Assembly: GCF_024345415.1 (NCBI RefSeq)
Contig: NZ_JAGQBB010000010.1
Location: 48,653 to 112,652 of the forward strand
Source of the DNA: Synechococcus sp. Tobar12-5m-g
Lineage (GTDB): Bacteria > Cyanobacteriota > Cyanobacteriia > PCC-6307 > Cyanobiaceae
DNA length: 64,000 nucleotides
Reading direction: 5' to 3'
Made by a program: the position numbers and the translations under genes. Shown here piece by piece: positions 1-9,981 of the stretch (positions are counted from its first letter, which is position 1; the number at the start of each line of letters is the position of its first letter). Under the pieces are notes generated by a model. That model was not told the DNA's origin. It searched no databases and saw only the letters and a list, made by a program, of their open reading frames with translations.

Positions 1-71
1 TGCAGATCTACGAGAAGTCGGCGGCGGGCGGAGGGGGCAGCAAGCGGCCCGGCTTCTCCTTCGACACCTGA
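1..71 (+). CDS. C-terminal end of an unidentified protein (partial)
   Basis: An open frame enters from the left edge (first full codon at 3) and stops with TGA at 69-71. Only 22 codons are visible. The tail is glycine- and serine-rich, with AAGGGGS followed by KRPGFSF. I do not recognise the family. The next gene starts with TTG three bases after the stop, so the two are probably co-transcribed. Confidence 0.5.
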   Translation, partial: QIYEKSAAGGGGSKRPGFSFDT

Positions 72-73
72 CC

Positions 74-769
74 TTGACGAGCCCCTTGGTGGTGGAGCGG
101 CTGGGCTTCACCTGGCCCTCCGGCAGCCCGGCCCTCAACCACTGCACTTTCAGCCTGCCGGAGGCCGGTCTCTGGATGCTGGTGGGCGGCAACGGCAGCG
201 GCAAAAGCACCTTGCTGCGCTTGATCGCCGGCCTGCTTGAGCCGCAGCGGGGCCGCATCCAGTGCCCGTTCAAAACCGCCCTGGTGTTCCAGAACCCCGA
301 CCACCAACTGCTGCTGCCCAGCTGCGGCACCGATCTCCAGCTCTCCCTTCCCGAAGGGCTCGACCGCGGCCAGCGGCAAGCCAGGGTTGAAGCGGCCCTC
401 GCCCAGGTGGGCCTCGATGGCTTCCAGCAACGGCCCATCCACACCCTCAGCGGCGGCCAGAAACAACGGCTGGCAATCGCCGGCGCCCTGGCAAGCGAGG
501 CCAGCCTGCTGCTGCTCGATGAACCCACTGCCCTGCTGGATCCAACCAGCCAGGAGGAGGTGCTGGGGCTGATCCAACACCTCTGCAGCCGCCTGCCAGC
601 GCCCCTGGCCGCGCTGTGGATCACCCATCGGCTGGAGGAACTGGAGCGCTGCGATGGAGCCGCCCTGATGGAGGCGGGGCAGCTGGGACCCTGGCAGGAG
701 GGGCGCCGATTGCGGGAACGGCTGGAGCGGAGGCTTCCCCCCTTGCCTGGCGGCAAGGCTGAGGGGTAG
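74..769 (+). CDS. ABC transporter ATP-binding protein
   Basis: This 231-residue protein is a single ATPase domain of an ABC transporter. It would sit on the cytoplasmic face of a membrane partner that is not in the window. It has Walker A GGNGSGKST (38-46), a Q-loop (Q73), signature LSGGQ (125-129), Walker B LLLLDE (145-150) and an H-loop histidine near 185. The pattern FQNPDHQL after the Q-loop is typical of the energy-coupling-factor / CbiO-like group, so a metal or vitamin uptake role is possible but not shown. The start is TTG, chosen because it directly follows the previous stop. No permease gene is adjacent downstream; a tRNA follows. Confidence 0.85.
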   Translation: MTSPLVVERLGFTWPSGSPALNHCTFSLPEAGLWMLVGGNGSGKSTLLRLIAGLLEPQRGRIQCPFKTALVFQNPDHQLLLPSCGTDLQLSLPEGLDRGQRQARVEAALAQVGLDGFQQRPIHTLSGGQKQRLAIAGALASEASLLLLDEPTALLDPTSQEEVLGLIQHLCSRLPAPLAALWITHRLEELERCDGAALMEAGQLGPWQEGRRLRERLERRLPPLPGGKAEG

Positions 770-785
770 GTTCACGAAGCCACGA

Positions 786-857
786 TCCTCGGTAGCTCAG
801 TGGTAGAGCGGTCGGCTGTTAACCGATTGGTCGCAGGTTCGAATCCCGCCCGGGGAG
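786..857 (+). tRNA. tRNA-Asn (anticodon GTT)
   Basis: The 72 bases fold as a full cloverleaf. The acceptor stem pairs 786-792 with 850-856 (one G-T pair), the D-stem is GCTC/GAGC, the anticodon stem is 811-815 with 823-827, and the anticodon GTT lies at 818-820. The T-loop is TTCGAAT; the T-stem has one A-C mismatch. CCA is not encoded. A run of six T follows at 858-863. The CCA-adding enzyme at 14155-15405 would complete the 3' end. Confidence 0.95.
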
Positions 858-1054
858 TTTTTTGAAGAACGCCGCCTGCCTGCGCCTGCGGTGCATGCCG
901 CCCCCACGACCCCGATCGAGCGCCTTGACAGGGGCCGATTCCAAAGCAAAAGGGAAGATTGAAGCTGAAGCCGTGGTGAGGCAGTGAAAGAATCGGCCCC
1001 GATGCGCCTTGAGCTGCCGATGCACTGCCGCCATCACCGCACCGGCCATCCACG

Positions 1055-1795
1055 ATGAAGCCCTGCATCCTGCTGATCGAAGACGACCGGGACATGCGGG
1101 AGCTGGTGGCGGGCCATCTTGAGCACAGCGGCTTTCGGGTCGAGTGCGCCGCCGATGGGATCAAGGGCCAGGCCCTGGCCCTGCAGGCCAATCCGGATGT
1201 GATCCTGCTCGATCTGATGCTTCCCCATGTGGATGGCATCACCCTCTGCCAGCGGCTGCGGCGGGATGAGCGCAGCGCCGGCATCCCGATCCTGATGATC
1301 ACCGCCCTGGGGGGAACCAAAGACAAGGTGAGCGGCTTCAACTCCGGCGCCGACGATTACCTCACCAAACCCTTCGACCTCGAGGAGCTGCTGGCCAGGG
1401 TCAAGGCCCTGATCCGCCGCAGCGATCGGGCGCCCCTGTCCACCAAGCCGGGGGACATTCTCGACTTCGGCCCCCTGACCCTGGTGCGGGAGCGGTTCGA
1501 GGCGATCTGGTTCGAGCGGGCGGTGCGGCTCACCCACCTGGAATTCGAGCTGTTGCATTGCCTGCTGCAGCGGCACGGACAAACCGTGGCACCGCCGGTG
1601 ATTCTCAAGGAGGTCTGGGGCTACGAACCCGATGACGACATCGAGACGATCCGGGTGCATGTTCGCCATCTGCGCACGAAGCTGGAGCCCGACCCCCGCA
1701 AGCCCCGGTTCATCAAGACGGTCTATGGGGCTGGCTACTGCCTTGAACTTCCCACCGATCCCCACCTGGAGCTGGGCGGGCTCACGTCCCCCTGA
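1055..1795 (+). CDS. rpaA: Response regulator RpaA, OmpR family
   Basis: The 246 residues form a receiver domain (phospho-acceptor Asp53 in LLDLMLP, Thr83, Lys105 in TKPF) followed by an OmpR-type winged-helix DNA-binding domain ending in IKTVYGAGY. RpaA is the cyanobacterial regulator of circadian output and of phycobilisome-photosystem association; SasA is its known kinase in model species. The signature [10 protein letters not shown] just after the acidic pocket and the segment [22 protein letters not shown] are characteristic of RpaA. It follows tRNA-Asn by about 200 bases and its 3' end overlaps the convergent holB gene by 14 bases. Its paralogue rpaB lies 6 kb away. Confidence 0.92.
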   Translation: MKPCILLIEDDRDMRELVAGHLEHSGFRVECAADGIKGQALALQANPDVILLDLMLPHVDGITLCQRLRRDERSAGIPILMITALGGTKDKVSGFNSGADDYLTKPFDLEELLARVKALIRRSDRAPLSTKPGDILDFGPLTLVRERFEAIWFERAVRLTHLEFELLHCLLQRHGQTVAPPVILKEVWGYEPDDDIETIRVHVRHLRTKLEPDPRKPRFIKTVYGAGYCLELPTDPHLELGGLTSP

Positions 1796-2741
1796 GCTCC
1801 AGCAAGGCCACCTCCCAGGCCAGCCGGGGTTGGACAAACCCCTTCAGCTGGCCGCGCAACCGCTCGATCCGGCCCTGGTCTCGGGGTTGGTGATCCCGGC
1901 GCCAGAGCTGCCATTGCCACCAATCCAGCAGCCAGAGCTGCTGGTCGAGATCCAGGGCTTCGCAGAGGTCGCGGGCCAGGGCCAGGGCCTCGATCGGAGC
2001 CGTGGAATCGGCGAGCAGCCGTGGGGCCAGGTCCTGGGGTAGCGACTGCCATTGCTGCCGGTGCCGCAGCAGGGCGCCAGGGGATCCTGCCGCCAGATCC
2101 AGCAGCGCCGTTGGGTCGACCGAAGCCGCAGGGCCGGCAGCGGATGCCTGCTCCAGCCGGTTCAGCACCTGGGCCATCGCCACCGCATCGAGGCGGGCGA
2201 AGGGGATCTGCTGGCAGCGGGAGCGGATCGTGCTCAGCAACCGCTCCGGCGCTGCCGTCAGCAGGATCAGCAGCCCATCCCCAGGCTCCTCCAGGGTCTT
2301 GAGCAGGGCGTTGGCCGCAGCTTCGGCCATCGCCTCGGCCGCTTCGATCACCACCAGGCAGCGGCTGGCCTCAAGGGGGCGGCGGGCCAGAAAGCGGCTG
2401 ACAGCGCGCACCTGCTCCAAGCGCAGCTGGGGCAAGGCCCGACTGGCGACGCCCTGCTGCTCCGCCTGGGAGGCCGGCACCAGCTGGCCCTGGTGCTGGT
2501 AGGTGGGCTCCAGCCAGAGCAGGTCGGGATGGTTTCCCTCCAGCAGGCGCCGCCGCAGGCTGGAAGAACCCTCCAGGCCGGCCAGCAGGCCCTCGAGAAA
2601 GCGCCGGGCGGCCAGGCGCCGGCCGACGCCGTCGGGGCCGGCAAACAGGTAGGCCGGGGCCAGCCGCTGCCGATCGAGGCTGGCCCTGAGCAGGCCTACG
2701 GCCCGGGATTGGCCGACCAGGTCGGCGAACACATCAGCCAT
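1782..2741 (-). CDS. holB: DNA polymerase III clamp-loader delta-prime subunit
   Basis: This 319-residue AAA+ family protein is a subunit of the clamp loader that places the beta sliding clamp on DNA. I chose the ATG at 2741 ([11 protein letters not shown]), which overlaps the tmk stop by 8 bases; the open frame extends further upstream only as a shadow of tmk. The P-loop position reads GPDGVGRR (35-42): the Walker lysine is replaced by arginine, as expected for a delta-prime subunit that does not hydrolyse ATP. The SRC motif ([10 protein letters not shown]), which supplies the arginine finger, is intact. It is probably translated with tmk. Confidence 0.88.
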   Translation of the reverse strand: MADVFADLVGQSRAVGLLRASLDRQRLAPAYLFAGPDGVGRRLAARRFLEGLLAGLEGSSSLRRRLLEGNHPDLLWLEPTYQHQGQLVPASQAEQQGVASRALPQLRLEQVRAVSRFLARRPLEASRCLVVIEAAEAMAEAAANALLKTLEEPGDGLLILLTAAPERLLSTIRSRCQQIPFARLDAVAMAQVLNRLEQASAAGPAASVDPTALLDLAAGSPGALLRHRQQWQSLPQDLAPRLLADSTAPIEALALARDLCEALDLDQQLWLLDWWQWQLWRRDHQPRDQGRIERLRGQLKGFVQPRLAWEVALLELRGT

Positions 2742-3408
2742 CGGCCTGGATCCCCACACGGCCGGCGACGGCGGCACGAATCGCCGCGGCCACCTCGGCG
2801 GTGGGCGGGGCGGCATCGATCCGCTGCCAGCCGCGCGCGGGGGCCAGGGCCGCAAAGCCCTGGCGAACCCGCTCCAGCAGGGCGATGCCGCCAGCTTCGA
2901 TCCGATCGGCGGGGCGGTGGCGGTGGCCCCGCCGTTGCAGCGAAAGCTCCAGGGGCAGATCGAGCCAGAGGGTGAGATCGGCGCTCAGCCCTGCGGTGGC
3001 AATCGTTTCCAGCGTGGCGATCAGCTCCAGGCTGAGGCCGCGGCCATGGCCCTGGTAGGCGGCGGTGGAGCCGGTGAAGCGGTCACTCACCACCCAATCA
3101 CCGGCCTCCAGGGCCGGGGCGATGAGCTCCTGGACATGCTGGGCCCGATCTGCCGCGTAGAGCAGGAGCTCGGCGGTGGGGCAGGGAATCGAGGCCTCCG
3201 GCGGATGCAGCAGCAGCTGGCGCAGGGCCAGGCCCAGGGGGGTGCCGCCCGGCTCCCGGCTGACCACCAGCTCGGCCGCCTCGGGCATCAGGCCGCTGCT
3301 GGGGAGCCAGCGCCGGAGCAGCTCCAGCTGGGTGGTCTTGCCGCAGCCATCGATGCCTTCGAGGACCAGAAACCTGCCCCGGCCAGGGCGGTCTTCAGGG
3401 GCGGCCAT
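2734..3408 (-). CDS. tmk: Thymidylate kinase
   Basis: The enzyme phosphorylates dTMP to dTDP for DNA synthesis. The P-loop GIDGCGKTTQ near the N-terminus, the DR motif in SDRFTGST and the LID-region arginines are visible, and about 224 residues is normal for the family. I chose ATG 3408 (MAAPEDR); an upstream ATG at 3423 would add five residues and overlap the copper ATPase further. With the copper ATPase upstream and holB downstream it forms a minus-strand cluster of overlapping genes. Confidence 0.9.
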   Translation of the reverse strand: MAAPEDRPGRGRFLVLEGIDGCGKTTQLELLRRWLPSSGLMPEAAELVVSREPGGTPLGLALRQLLLHPPEASIPCPTAELLLYAADRAQHVQELIAPALEAGDWVVSDRFTGSTAAYQGHGRGLSLELIATLETIATAGLSADLTLWLDLPLELSLQRRGHRHRPADRIEAGGIALLERVRQGFAALAPARGWQRIDAAPPTAEVAAAIRAAVAGRVGIQADG

Positions 3409-5803
3409 GCAGCGAAAGCGCATTGACCACCACCGTGATCGAACTGACGGCCATCAGCAGGGCGGCGAAGGGCGGAGAGAGCAGCAGACCGAAACCCGGC
3501 AGCAGCAGGCCGGCGGCGATCGGCAGCATCACCAGGTTGTAGCCGAAGGCCCAGGCAAGGTTCTGGCGCACCTTGGCCATGGTGCGCCGGGCCAGGCGCA
3601 GGGCCTCCACCACGCCCTCGAGGCGCTCACCGAGGATCACCAGATCGGCGGTGTCCTGGGCGATCTGGGTGCCGGTGCCCACGGCGATGCCCAGGTCGGC
3701 AGCCGCCAGGGCAGGAGCGTCGTTGATCCCATCCCCGACCATCGCCACCGGCCCCTGGTCGCGCCAACCCAGGATGTGCTCCAGTTTCTGCTCGGGCCGC
3801 AGCTCCCAGGCCAAGGTTCCCGGCAGCAGGCCCAGGGCCTCGCCAAGTCGCTGCACCGCCTGGCGGCGATCGCCGCTCAGCACCCCCAGCTGCAACCCCA
3901 TCGCGTTGAGGGTCTCCAGGGTGCGGGCGGCATCGGGGCGCGGTTGATCCTGCACGGCCACCAGGCCAAGGATGGAGGCGCCGGAGGCCACACCCATCAC
4001 CGTGGCCCCATCGGCTTCCAGCGCAGCCACCTGGGTTTCGAGAGCCTCGCCACCGTTGAGGTCGAGTTGGGCAAGCCAATCGGGCCTGCCCACCCGGCAG
4101 ACCCCTGCCAATCCAGTGATCTCCCCTTCCACACCGGCTCCGGCGAAGGTGGTGCTGCGGGCCACCTCCAGCAACGGCAACTGGCGCAACCGGGCCTCCT
4201 GCAGCAAGGCATGGCCAAGCGGATGACGGCTCTGCTGCTCGAGGCTGGCGGCCACCTGCAGGAGCCGCTCGGCCCCATCGGCTTCGGCTGGCTCCAGGGC
4301 GATCACCAGGGGGCGGCCCAGGGTGAGGGTGCCGGTCTTGTCGAACAGCACCGTCTGCAGGCGGGAGGCCATCTCGATCGCGTCGCCACCGCGGAACAGC
4401 AGCCCGGAGCGCGCCGCCAATCCCGATCCCACCGTGATCGCCGTGGGGGTCGCCAGGCCGAGGGCGCAGGGACAGGCCACCACCAGCACGGCGATCGCCA
4501 GTTGCAGGGCCAGGGAGAAGGGGGTGCCGCCGCCACCACCCAGCACCACAGGCATGCCGCCGTGAGCAGCCATCCCGCCCTCGCCATGGGGTGAGGCGAG
4601 CAGCACCTGGGGCCAGAGCTGGGTGCCCCACCGCCACCAGAACAGAAACGTGCCGAGGGCCAGCACCAGCACAGCCAGGCTGAAGCGGCCCGCGATCCGA
4701 TCGGCAAGCCCCTGGATCGGCGCCTTGCGGGCCTGGGCCTGCTCCACCATCGCGATGATCCGCGCCAGGGCGGTCTCGGCCCCGGCCCGGCGCACCTCCA
4801 GCACCAGGGGAGCCTGCAGATTCAGCATGCCGGCCTCCAGCTCGGTGCCGGGCTTGGCCTCCAGGGGCAGGGATTCCCCGCTGAAACTGGACACATCCAC
4901 GGCGGAGCTGCCGTCGAGCACCACCCCATCGACCGGGATCCGGTCACCGGGGAGGAGGCGGAGCCGGTCGCCGGGCCGTAAGCCACCCACCCGCACCGGC
5001 CTGGGCGGGTCATCCCCCAGCAGGAGCAGGGCCGTATCCGGTTGCAGGTCCGCCAGCTCCTCGAGGGCGCGGCCGGTGCGGTGGCGGGCGCGCTCCTCAA
5101 GGAAGCGGCCCAGCAGCACGAAACCGAGCAGCATCACCGGCTCGTTGAAGAAGCAGGGCCAGCCGGAGCGGGGCCAGAGGAAGGCCACCAGACTTGCCAG
5201 GTAGGCGCTGCCCATGCCCAGCCCCACCAGGCTGTCCATGCCGGGAACCCCATGCCAGGCCTGGGTGGCCCCGCGCACCAGGATGGAACGCCCCGGACCC
5301 AGCAGCGCCACACTGGCCAGCAGGGCATGGAACCACAGGGCTCCCAGGGGAGATCGGGGCAGGGTGCCGGCCATGGTGAGATGGCCGAGCCCGGAGAGCA
5401 GCAACAGGGCCAGCGCCACAATCAACTGGCGCCAGTCCTGCCACCAGCGCCGGTGATCCCCCTGCTCCGACCGGCTGAGCAGGGTGGAGCCGGGCTCCCG
5501 AGGTTGGGCGCTGAAACCGAGCGATTCGAGGCTGGCGATCAGGGCCCGCTCCGGATCCCGGGGATGATCGGGCTCCAAAGCCACCCAGGCGGTGCGGGTC
5601 AGCAGGTTGACGCTGGCCTGGCGGACGCCCGGCTGCTCCAGCAGCCGTTGCTCCACCGCCCGCACGCAACCGCCGCACTTCATTCCCTCCACATCCAGCA
5701 GCAAGGGCTCCAGCGGAACGGGGTCCGGCAGCAACGGGCCCAGCGGGGATGGGGCGACGGGAGGGGTCACAGCCACAGCCGAGGGGCCCCAGGCTAGGGA
5801 CAC
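3395..5803 (-). CDS. Copper-translocating P-type ATPase
   Basis: This 802-residue P1B-type ATPase has an N-terminal heavy-metal domain (GMKCGGC, Cys43 and Cys46), membrane helices, an actuator motif SGES (308-311, where most members have TGES), the metal-channel CPC motif (444-446), the phosphorylation motif DKTGTLT (488-494), SRHP and GDGIND. CPC plus a CxxC-type domain indicates Cu(I) transport, as in the cyanobacterial CtaA/PacS proteins that supply plastocyanin and cytochrome oxidase; I cannot tell which of the two this is. A glycine-, histidine- and methionine-containing loop (about 403-428) precedes the CPC helix and may help metal release. The 3' end overlaps tmk. Confidence 0.9.
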   Translation of the reverse strand: MSLAWGPSAVAVTPPVAPSPLGPLLPDPVPLEPLLLDVEGMKCGGCVRAVEQRLLEQPGVRQASVNLLTRTAWVALEPDHPRDPERALIASLESLGFSAQPREPGSTLLSRSEQGDHRRWWQDWRQLIVALALLLLSGLGHLTMAGTLPRSPLGALWFHALLASVALLGPGRSILVRGATQAWHGVPGMDSLVGLGMGSAYLASLVAFLWPRSGWPCFFNEPVMLLGFVLLGRFLEERARHRTGRALEELADLQPDTALLLLGDDPPRPVRVGGLRPGDRLRLLPGDRIPVDGVVLDGSSAVDVSSFSGESLPLEAKPGTELEAGMLNLQAPLVLEVRRAGAETALARIIAMVEQAQARKAPIQGLADRIAGRFSLAVLVLALGTFLFWWRWGTQLWPQVLLASPHGEGGMAAHGGMPVVLGGGGGTPFSLALQLAIAVLVVACPCALGLATPTAITVGSGLAARSGLLFRGGDAIEMASRLQTVLFDKTGTLTLGRPLVIALEPAEADGAERLLQVAASLEQQSRHPLGHALLQEARLRQLPLLEVARSTTFAGAGVEGEITGLAGVCRVGRPDWLAQLDLNGGEALETQVAALEADGATVMGVASGASILGLVAVQDQPRPDAARTLETLNAMGLQLGVLSGDRRQAVQRLGEALGLLPGTLAWELRPEQKLEHILGWRDQGPVAMVGDGINDAPALAAADLGIAVGTGTQIAQDTADLVILGERLEGVVEALRLARRTMAKVRQNLAWAFGYNLVMLPIAAGLLLPGFGLLLSPPFAALLMAVSSITVVVNALSLHGRP

Positions 5804-5880
5804 GGCCCTCTCGAAACCGGGGAGCCGTGAAGCAGGACGTCCGCAACCGTCAGGATGGGAGCACCGAGCCGTCCTCCGCC

Positions 5881-6402
5881 GTGCCCCGCAGCCAACGCAA
5901 CGACAACTTCATCGACAAGAGCTTCACGGTGATGGCCGATCTGATCCTGAAGGTGCTGCCCACCAACCGGCGCTCCAAGGAGGCCTTCGCCTATTACCGC
6001 GACGGCATGAGCGCCCAGGGCGACGGCGAGTACGCCGAGGCCCTTGAGAACTACGAGGAGGCCCTGAAACTGGAGGACGACCCCAATGACCGGGCCTTCA
6101 TCCTCTACAACATGGCCCTGGTCTTCACCAGCAACGGCGATCACCAGAAGGCCCTGGAGTTCTATGACCAGGTCCTGGAGCTCAACGGCAACATGCCCCA
6201 GGCCCTCAACAACATGGCGGTGATCCATCACCACCTCGGCTCCCTGGCCGAGGAGCGGGGCGACACCGATGAATCGGATCGCTGCTTCTCCCGGGCCGCC
6301 GAGTTCTGGGGCAGGGCGATCCGGATGGCCCCCAACAACTACATCGAGGCCCAGAACTGGCTGAAAACCAGCGGCCGCGGCTCCGTCGACGTGTACTTCT
6401 GA
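5881..6402 (+). CDS. ycf3: Photosystem I assembly protein Ycf3
   Basis: This 173-residue TPR protein acts as a thylakoid-associated chaperone in photosystem I assembly. The start is GTG at 5881 ([12 protein letters not shown] follows), giving the conserved Ycf3 N-terminus; the frame stays open further upstream but without family similarity. TPR units cover about residues 35-150, including [13 protein letters not shown] and [14 protein letters not shown]. It is divergent from the copper ATPase (77 bases between starts) and only four bases separate its stop from the radA stop. Confidence 0.93.
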   Translation: MPRSQRNDNFIDKSFTVMADLILKVLPTNRRSKEAFAYYRDGMSAQGDGEYAEALENYEEALKLEDDPNDRAFILYNMALVFTSNGDHQKALEFYDQVLELNGNMPQALNNMAVIHHHLGSLAEERGDTDESDRCFSRAAEFWGRAIRMAPNNYIEAQNWLKTSGRGSVDVYF

Positions 6403-6406
6403 GGGT

Positions 6407-7828
6407 TCAGTCCGCCGCCGGATCGACCCCCAGGGCCGCCACCAGGGCATCCGCCACGGTGGCCGCCTCCAGCACCTGCAGGTCGAGCTCCGTCGCGAGG
6501 GACCCCAGGCCGCTCGCGCGGGGCACCACGGCGCGATGGAAGCCCAGCCTGGCCGCCTCCTGCAGGCGCAGCTCCAACTGGCCCACCGGCCGCAGCTGCC
6601 CCCCCAGGCCCAGTTCCCCCACCAGCACCGTGCCGGCCGGCAGGGTGAGGTCGCGGTAGCTGGCCACCACCGCCGCCGCCACCCCCAGGTCCGCCGCCGG
6701 CTCCTCCACATCGAGGCCACCGGCCACGGCGAGATAACAATCGAAGCGGGAGAGCGGCAGGCCCAGGTGCTTCTCCAGCACCGCCAGGATCTGGTGCAGG
6801 CGGTTGATGCCGATGCCGGTCGCCGTGCGCCGCGGGCTGGCGTAGCTGGTGCCACTCACCAAGGACTGCAACTCCACCAGCAGGGGGCGGGTGCCCTCGC
6901 AGGCCACGATCGTGGCCGTGCCGGCGCAGGGGCCTTCGCTGCCGAGGAAAAGCTCACTGGGGTTGGTGACCTCGACCAGGCCCCGGTCGCGCATCTCGAA
7001 CACCCCCAGTTCGTGGGTGGCACCGAAGCGGTTTTTCGCCGCCCGCAGCAGCCGGTGGCTGGCGAAGCGGTCCCCCTCGAAGGTGAGCACCGCATCCACC
7101 AGGTGTTCGAGCACCTTCGGACCCGCCAGCATCCCCTCCTTGGTGACATGGCCCACCAGCAGCAGGGCCGTGTCCTGGCGCTTGGCCAGGCGCTGCAGGG
7201 CGGCGGCGCATTCCCGCACCTGGGCCACCGACCCGGGTGCGCTGGTGAGTTCGGCGTCGTGGAGCGCCTGGATGCTGTCGATGATCGCGACGGCGGGGCG
7301 GAGGGATTCCAGCTCCTGGAGCACGAGCTCCAGATCGGTTTCGGCCAGCAACTGCAGGCTGCCGGGCTCTGGGCCGGGACTGGCGTCGGGGCCGAGCCGA
7401 CGCCAGCGCAATTTCACCTGCTGGGCCGACTCCTCGGCGCTCACATAGAGCACCGAGCAGGAGCGGGCCATCACCTGGGCGGCCTGGAGCAGCAGGGTCG
7501 ACTTGCCGATCCCCGGATCGCCCCCCACCAGCACCAGGGAGCCCGGCACCAGCCCTCCGCCCAGCACCCGGTCCAGTTCGTCGAAGCCACTGGCCAGCCG
7601 CGCCAGCGGCCGCTCCCCCACCGCCTGAATCGGCTGGGAACGGCGCGGGCGAGCATCCAGTTCCCCGATGGCCGCAGCGCCCGGGGCCCGGCGGCGGCGG
7701 CCATCGGGGGGAGGGCTGGCCTGCTCGACCAAGGTGTTCCAGCCACCACAGCCGGGGCACCGGCCGAAGAACTGTCGCGCCTGGGCACCGCAGCTCTGAC
7801 AGACGAAGGAAAAGGTGGCGCGTCCCAA
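6407..7828 (-). CDS. radA: DNA repair protein RadA
   Basis: This 473-residue RecA-like ATPase assists branch migration in recombination repair. It has the N-terminal C4 zinc finger (Cys10, 13, 24, 27), Walker A GGDPGIGKST (102-111), the RadA-specific KNRFG motif near the middle, and a Lon-protease-like C-terminal domain. Length and order are standard. It is convergent with ycf3 and divergent from rpaB, with about 90 bases between the two starts. Confidence 0.95.
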   Translation of the reverse strand: MGRATFSFVCQSCGAQARQFFGRCPGCGGWNTLVEQASPPPDGRRRRAPGAAAIGELDARPRRSQPIQAVGERPLARLASGFDELDRVLGGGLVPGSLVLVGGDPGIGKSTLLLQAAQVMARSCSVLYVSAEESAQQVKLRWRRLGPDASPGPEPGSLQLLAETDLELVLQELESLRPAVAIIDSIQALHDAELTSAPGSVAQVRECAAALQRLAKRQDTALLLVGHVTKEGMLAGPKVLEHLVDAVLTFEGDRFASHRLLRAAKNRFGATHELGVFEMRDRGLVEVTNPSELFLGSEGPCAGTATIVACEGTRPLLVELQSLVSGTSYASPRRTATGIGINRLHQILAVLEKHLGLPLSRFDCYLAVAGGLDVEEPAADLGVAAAVVASYRDLTLPAGTVLVGELGLGGQLRPVGQLELRLQEAARLGFHRAVVPRASGLGSLATELDLQVLEAATVADALVAALGVDPAAD

Positions 7829-7919
7829 GGCGGTGTATGAAGAATGGTGGCGTTCGGTGAACCCTGCGGCACTCAGGCCTTTTCAGTGGTCGGATCTGTT
7901 GTAATCCAGTCGCGCCGCG

Positions 7920-8666
7920 ATGACGGCTTCCCCCCCCGCCAAGGAAACGATCCTGGTCGTCGATGACGAGGCCAGCATCCGCCGGATTCTGGAAACACGC
8001 CTCACGATGATCGGCTACCAGGTGGTCACCGCCTCCGACGGCGTCGAGGCCCTCGAAGCCTTTCGCCAGTCGAGTCCGGATCTCGTTGTGCTCGACGTGA
8101 TGATGCCGAAGCTCGACGGCTACGGCGTCTGCCAGGAGCTCCGCAAGGAATCGGATGTGCCGATCGTGATGCTCACCGCCCTCGGCGATGTGGCCGACCG
8201 CATCACCGGCCTCGAACTCGGTGCCGACGACTACGTCGTCAAGCCGTTCAGCCCCAAGGAACTCGAGGCCCGCATCCGCTGTGTGCTCCGCCGGGTCGAC
8301 AAGGAACAGGTGCTGGGCATTCCCAACTCCGGCGTGATCCAGGTGGGCGACCTGCGCATCGACACCAACAAACGCCAGGTGTACCGGGGCGAGGAACGCA
8401 TCCGCCTCACCGGCATGGAGTTCAGCCTGCTGGAGCTGCTGGTCAGCCGCTCCGGGGAGCCGTTCAGCCGCGGCGAGATCCTCAAGGAGGTCTGGGGCTA
8501 TACCCCCGAGCGTCACGTGGACACCCGGGTGGTGGATGTCCACATCTCCCGGCTGCGCTCCAAACTGGAAGATGATCCCGCCAACCCCGAGCTGATCCTC
8601 ACGGCCCGGGGAACGGGGTATCTGTTCCAGCGCATCGTGGAAGCCGTTGGCAGCGAAGGACTCTGA
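7920..8666 (+). CDS. rpaB: Response regulator RpaB, OmpR family
   Basis: The 248-residue protein has a receiver domain (Asp59 in VVLDVMMP, Thr86, Lys108) and a winged-helix output domain ending TARGTGYLFQR. RpaB is the essential high-light and redox regulator of photosynthesis genes in cyanobacteria, binding HLR1 repeats; I see no clear HLR1 pair in its own upstream region. The GIPNSGVIQVGDLRIDTNKRQ linker is typical of RpaB. The plsX frame begins inside its last 20 bases, so the regulator and the lipid operon are probably transcribed together. Confidence 0.93.
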   Translation: MTASPPAKETILVVDDEASIRRILETRLTMIGYQVVTASDGVEALEAFRQSSPDLVVLDVMMPKLDGYGVCQELRKESDVPIVMLTALGDVADRITGLELGADDYVVKPFSPKELEARIRCVLRRVDKEQVLGIPNSGVIQVGDLRIDTNKRQVYRGEERIRLTGMEFSLLELLVSRSGEPFSRGEILKEVWGYTPERHVDTRVVDVHISRLRSKLEDDPANPELILTARGTGYLFQRIVEAVGSEGL

Positions 8667-9969
8667 ATTCGATCCCCGCCAACGGCGGGCAAAACCGAGC
8701 CGGGCGATCCGCCGATTGGTGATCTGGTATCGCCGCAACGCTGCCGTCACCAGCCTGGTGGGCACGGCCACCTCTTCGGCCAGCACGGCGGCCTCCGCGG
8801 CCGGTTCTATGGCCGGCAGCATGGCCTCCACGGCCGGTTCGGTGCTGCAGCCCCTGATGATCCAGCCCCTGCGGCGCCTGCAGCAGGGGGGAATCCCCGT
8901 GGTGGCGCCGATCCGGGATGCCGACCGTCGCTGGGTGGCGGTCGATGGCATGGGGGGGGACTTCGCCCCCGGGCCGATTCTGGCCGGCTGTCTGGATGCC
9001 GTCAGGGTCTTGCCCCTGCGGATCCGCTTCGTCGCTGAGGCCGAGGCCGTGAAGCGGGCCGTGGCCGCCCTGAGTCTGGAAGACGAGCTCAACGAAGCCA
9101 TCGCCGCCGGCCTGCTGCAGCTGATCAGCAGTGGCCCGTCGGTGGGCATGCACGAGGAGGCCACGGTGGTGCGCCGCAAGCGCGACGCCAGCATCAACCT
9201 GGCGATGGACCAGGTCAGGGAGGGCCAGGCCGTGGCGGTGTATTCCGCCGGCAACTCCGGTGCCGTGATGGCTGCGGCCATCTTCCGGCTGGGCCGGTTG
9301 AAGGGCATCGAGCGGCCGGCCATCGGCGCCCTGTTCCCCACCAAGGACCCGGCCGAGCAGGTGCTGGTGCTGGATGTCGGAGCGAACATGGACTGCAAAC
9401 CCAGCTACCTGCATCAGTTCGCCCTGCTGGGCAGTATCTACAGCAGGGATGTGCTGGGGGTGTCCAGGCCCCGGATCGGCCTGCTGAACATCGGCGAGGA
9501 GGCCTGCAAGGGCAACGACCTCACCCTCAAGGCCTATCCGCTGCTCGAGGCGGAGCCGCGCCTGCGCTTCGCCGGCAACTGCGAGGGCCGCGATGTGCTC
9601 TCCGGCCAGTTTGATGTGGTGGTCTGCGACGGCTACACCGGCAACGTGCTGCTCAAGTTCCTGGAATCGGTCGGTAGCGTGCTGCTCGATGTGCTGCGGG
9701 CCGAGCTGCCCCGCGGTCGTCGCGGCAAGGTGGGCTCCGCCTTCCTGCGCAGCAATCTGGTGCGGATCAAGAAACGGCTCGACCATGCCGAGCACGGCGG
9801 AGCGCTGCTGCTGGGCGTTGATGGGATCTGCGTGATCGGCCACGGCAGCAGCAAGGCCCTCTCGGTCGTGAGCGCCCTGCGCCTGGCCCAGCGGGCCGCC
9901 AGCCGCGGTGTGATGGACGATCTGCACCAGCTCAGCACCGAGGTGGGTGCGGCCCAGGCCTGTGGTTGA
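8647..9969 (+). CDS. plsX: Phosphate acyltransferase PlsX with N-terminal extension
   Basis: PlsX makes acyl-phosphate from acyl-ACP as the first step of phosphatidic acid synthesis. The family core starts at VAVDGMGGDFAP (about residue 98) and continues with the conserved YSAGNSGA and CDGYTGNV segments. The TTG start at 8647 gives 440 residues, including an extension of about 97 residues rich in Ala, Ser, Gly and Met that is not part of the standard enzyme. An internal start would lie in low-complexity sequence, so the exact start is uncertain. It leads the operon plsX-fabH-fabD-plsC. Confidence 0.9.
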   Translation: MAAKDSEFDPRQRRAKPSRAIRRLVIWYRRNAAVTSLVGTATSSASTAASAAGSMAGSMASTAGSVLQPLMIQPLRRLQQGGIPVVAPIRDADRRWVAVDGMGGDFAPGPILAGCLDAVRVLPLRIRFVAEAEAVKRAVAALSLEDELNEAIAAGLLQLISSGPSVGMHEEATVVRRKRDASINLAMDQVREGQAVAVYSAGNSGAVMAAAIFRLGRLKGIERPAIGALFPTKDPAEQVLVLDVGANMDCKPSYLHQFALLGSIYSRDVLGVSRPRIGLLNIGEEACKGNDLTLKAYPLLEAEPRLRFAGNCEGRDVLSGQFDVVVCDGYTGNVLLKFLESVGSVLLDVLRAELPRGRRGKVGSAFLRSNLVRIKKRLDHAEHGGALLLGVDGICVIGHGSSKALSVVSALRLAQRAASRGVMDDLHQLSTEVGAAQACG

Positions 9970-9981
9970 CTGATCCCAACG

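Noticed and set aside
858..1054. Possible terminator or small gene between tRNA-Asn and rpaA
   Set aside because: Only a six-T run after the tRNA is present; no stable hairpin or coding signal is evident.
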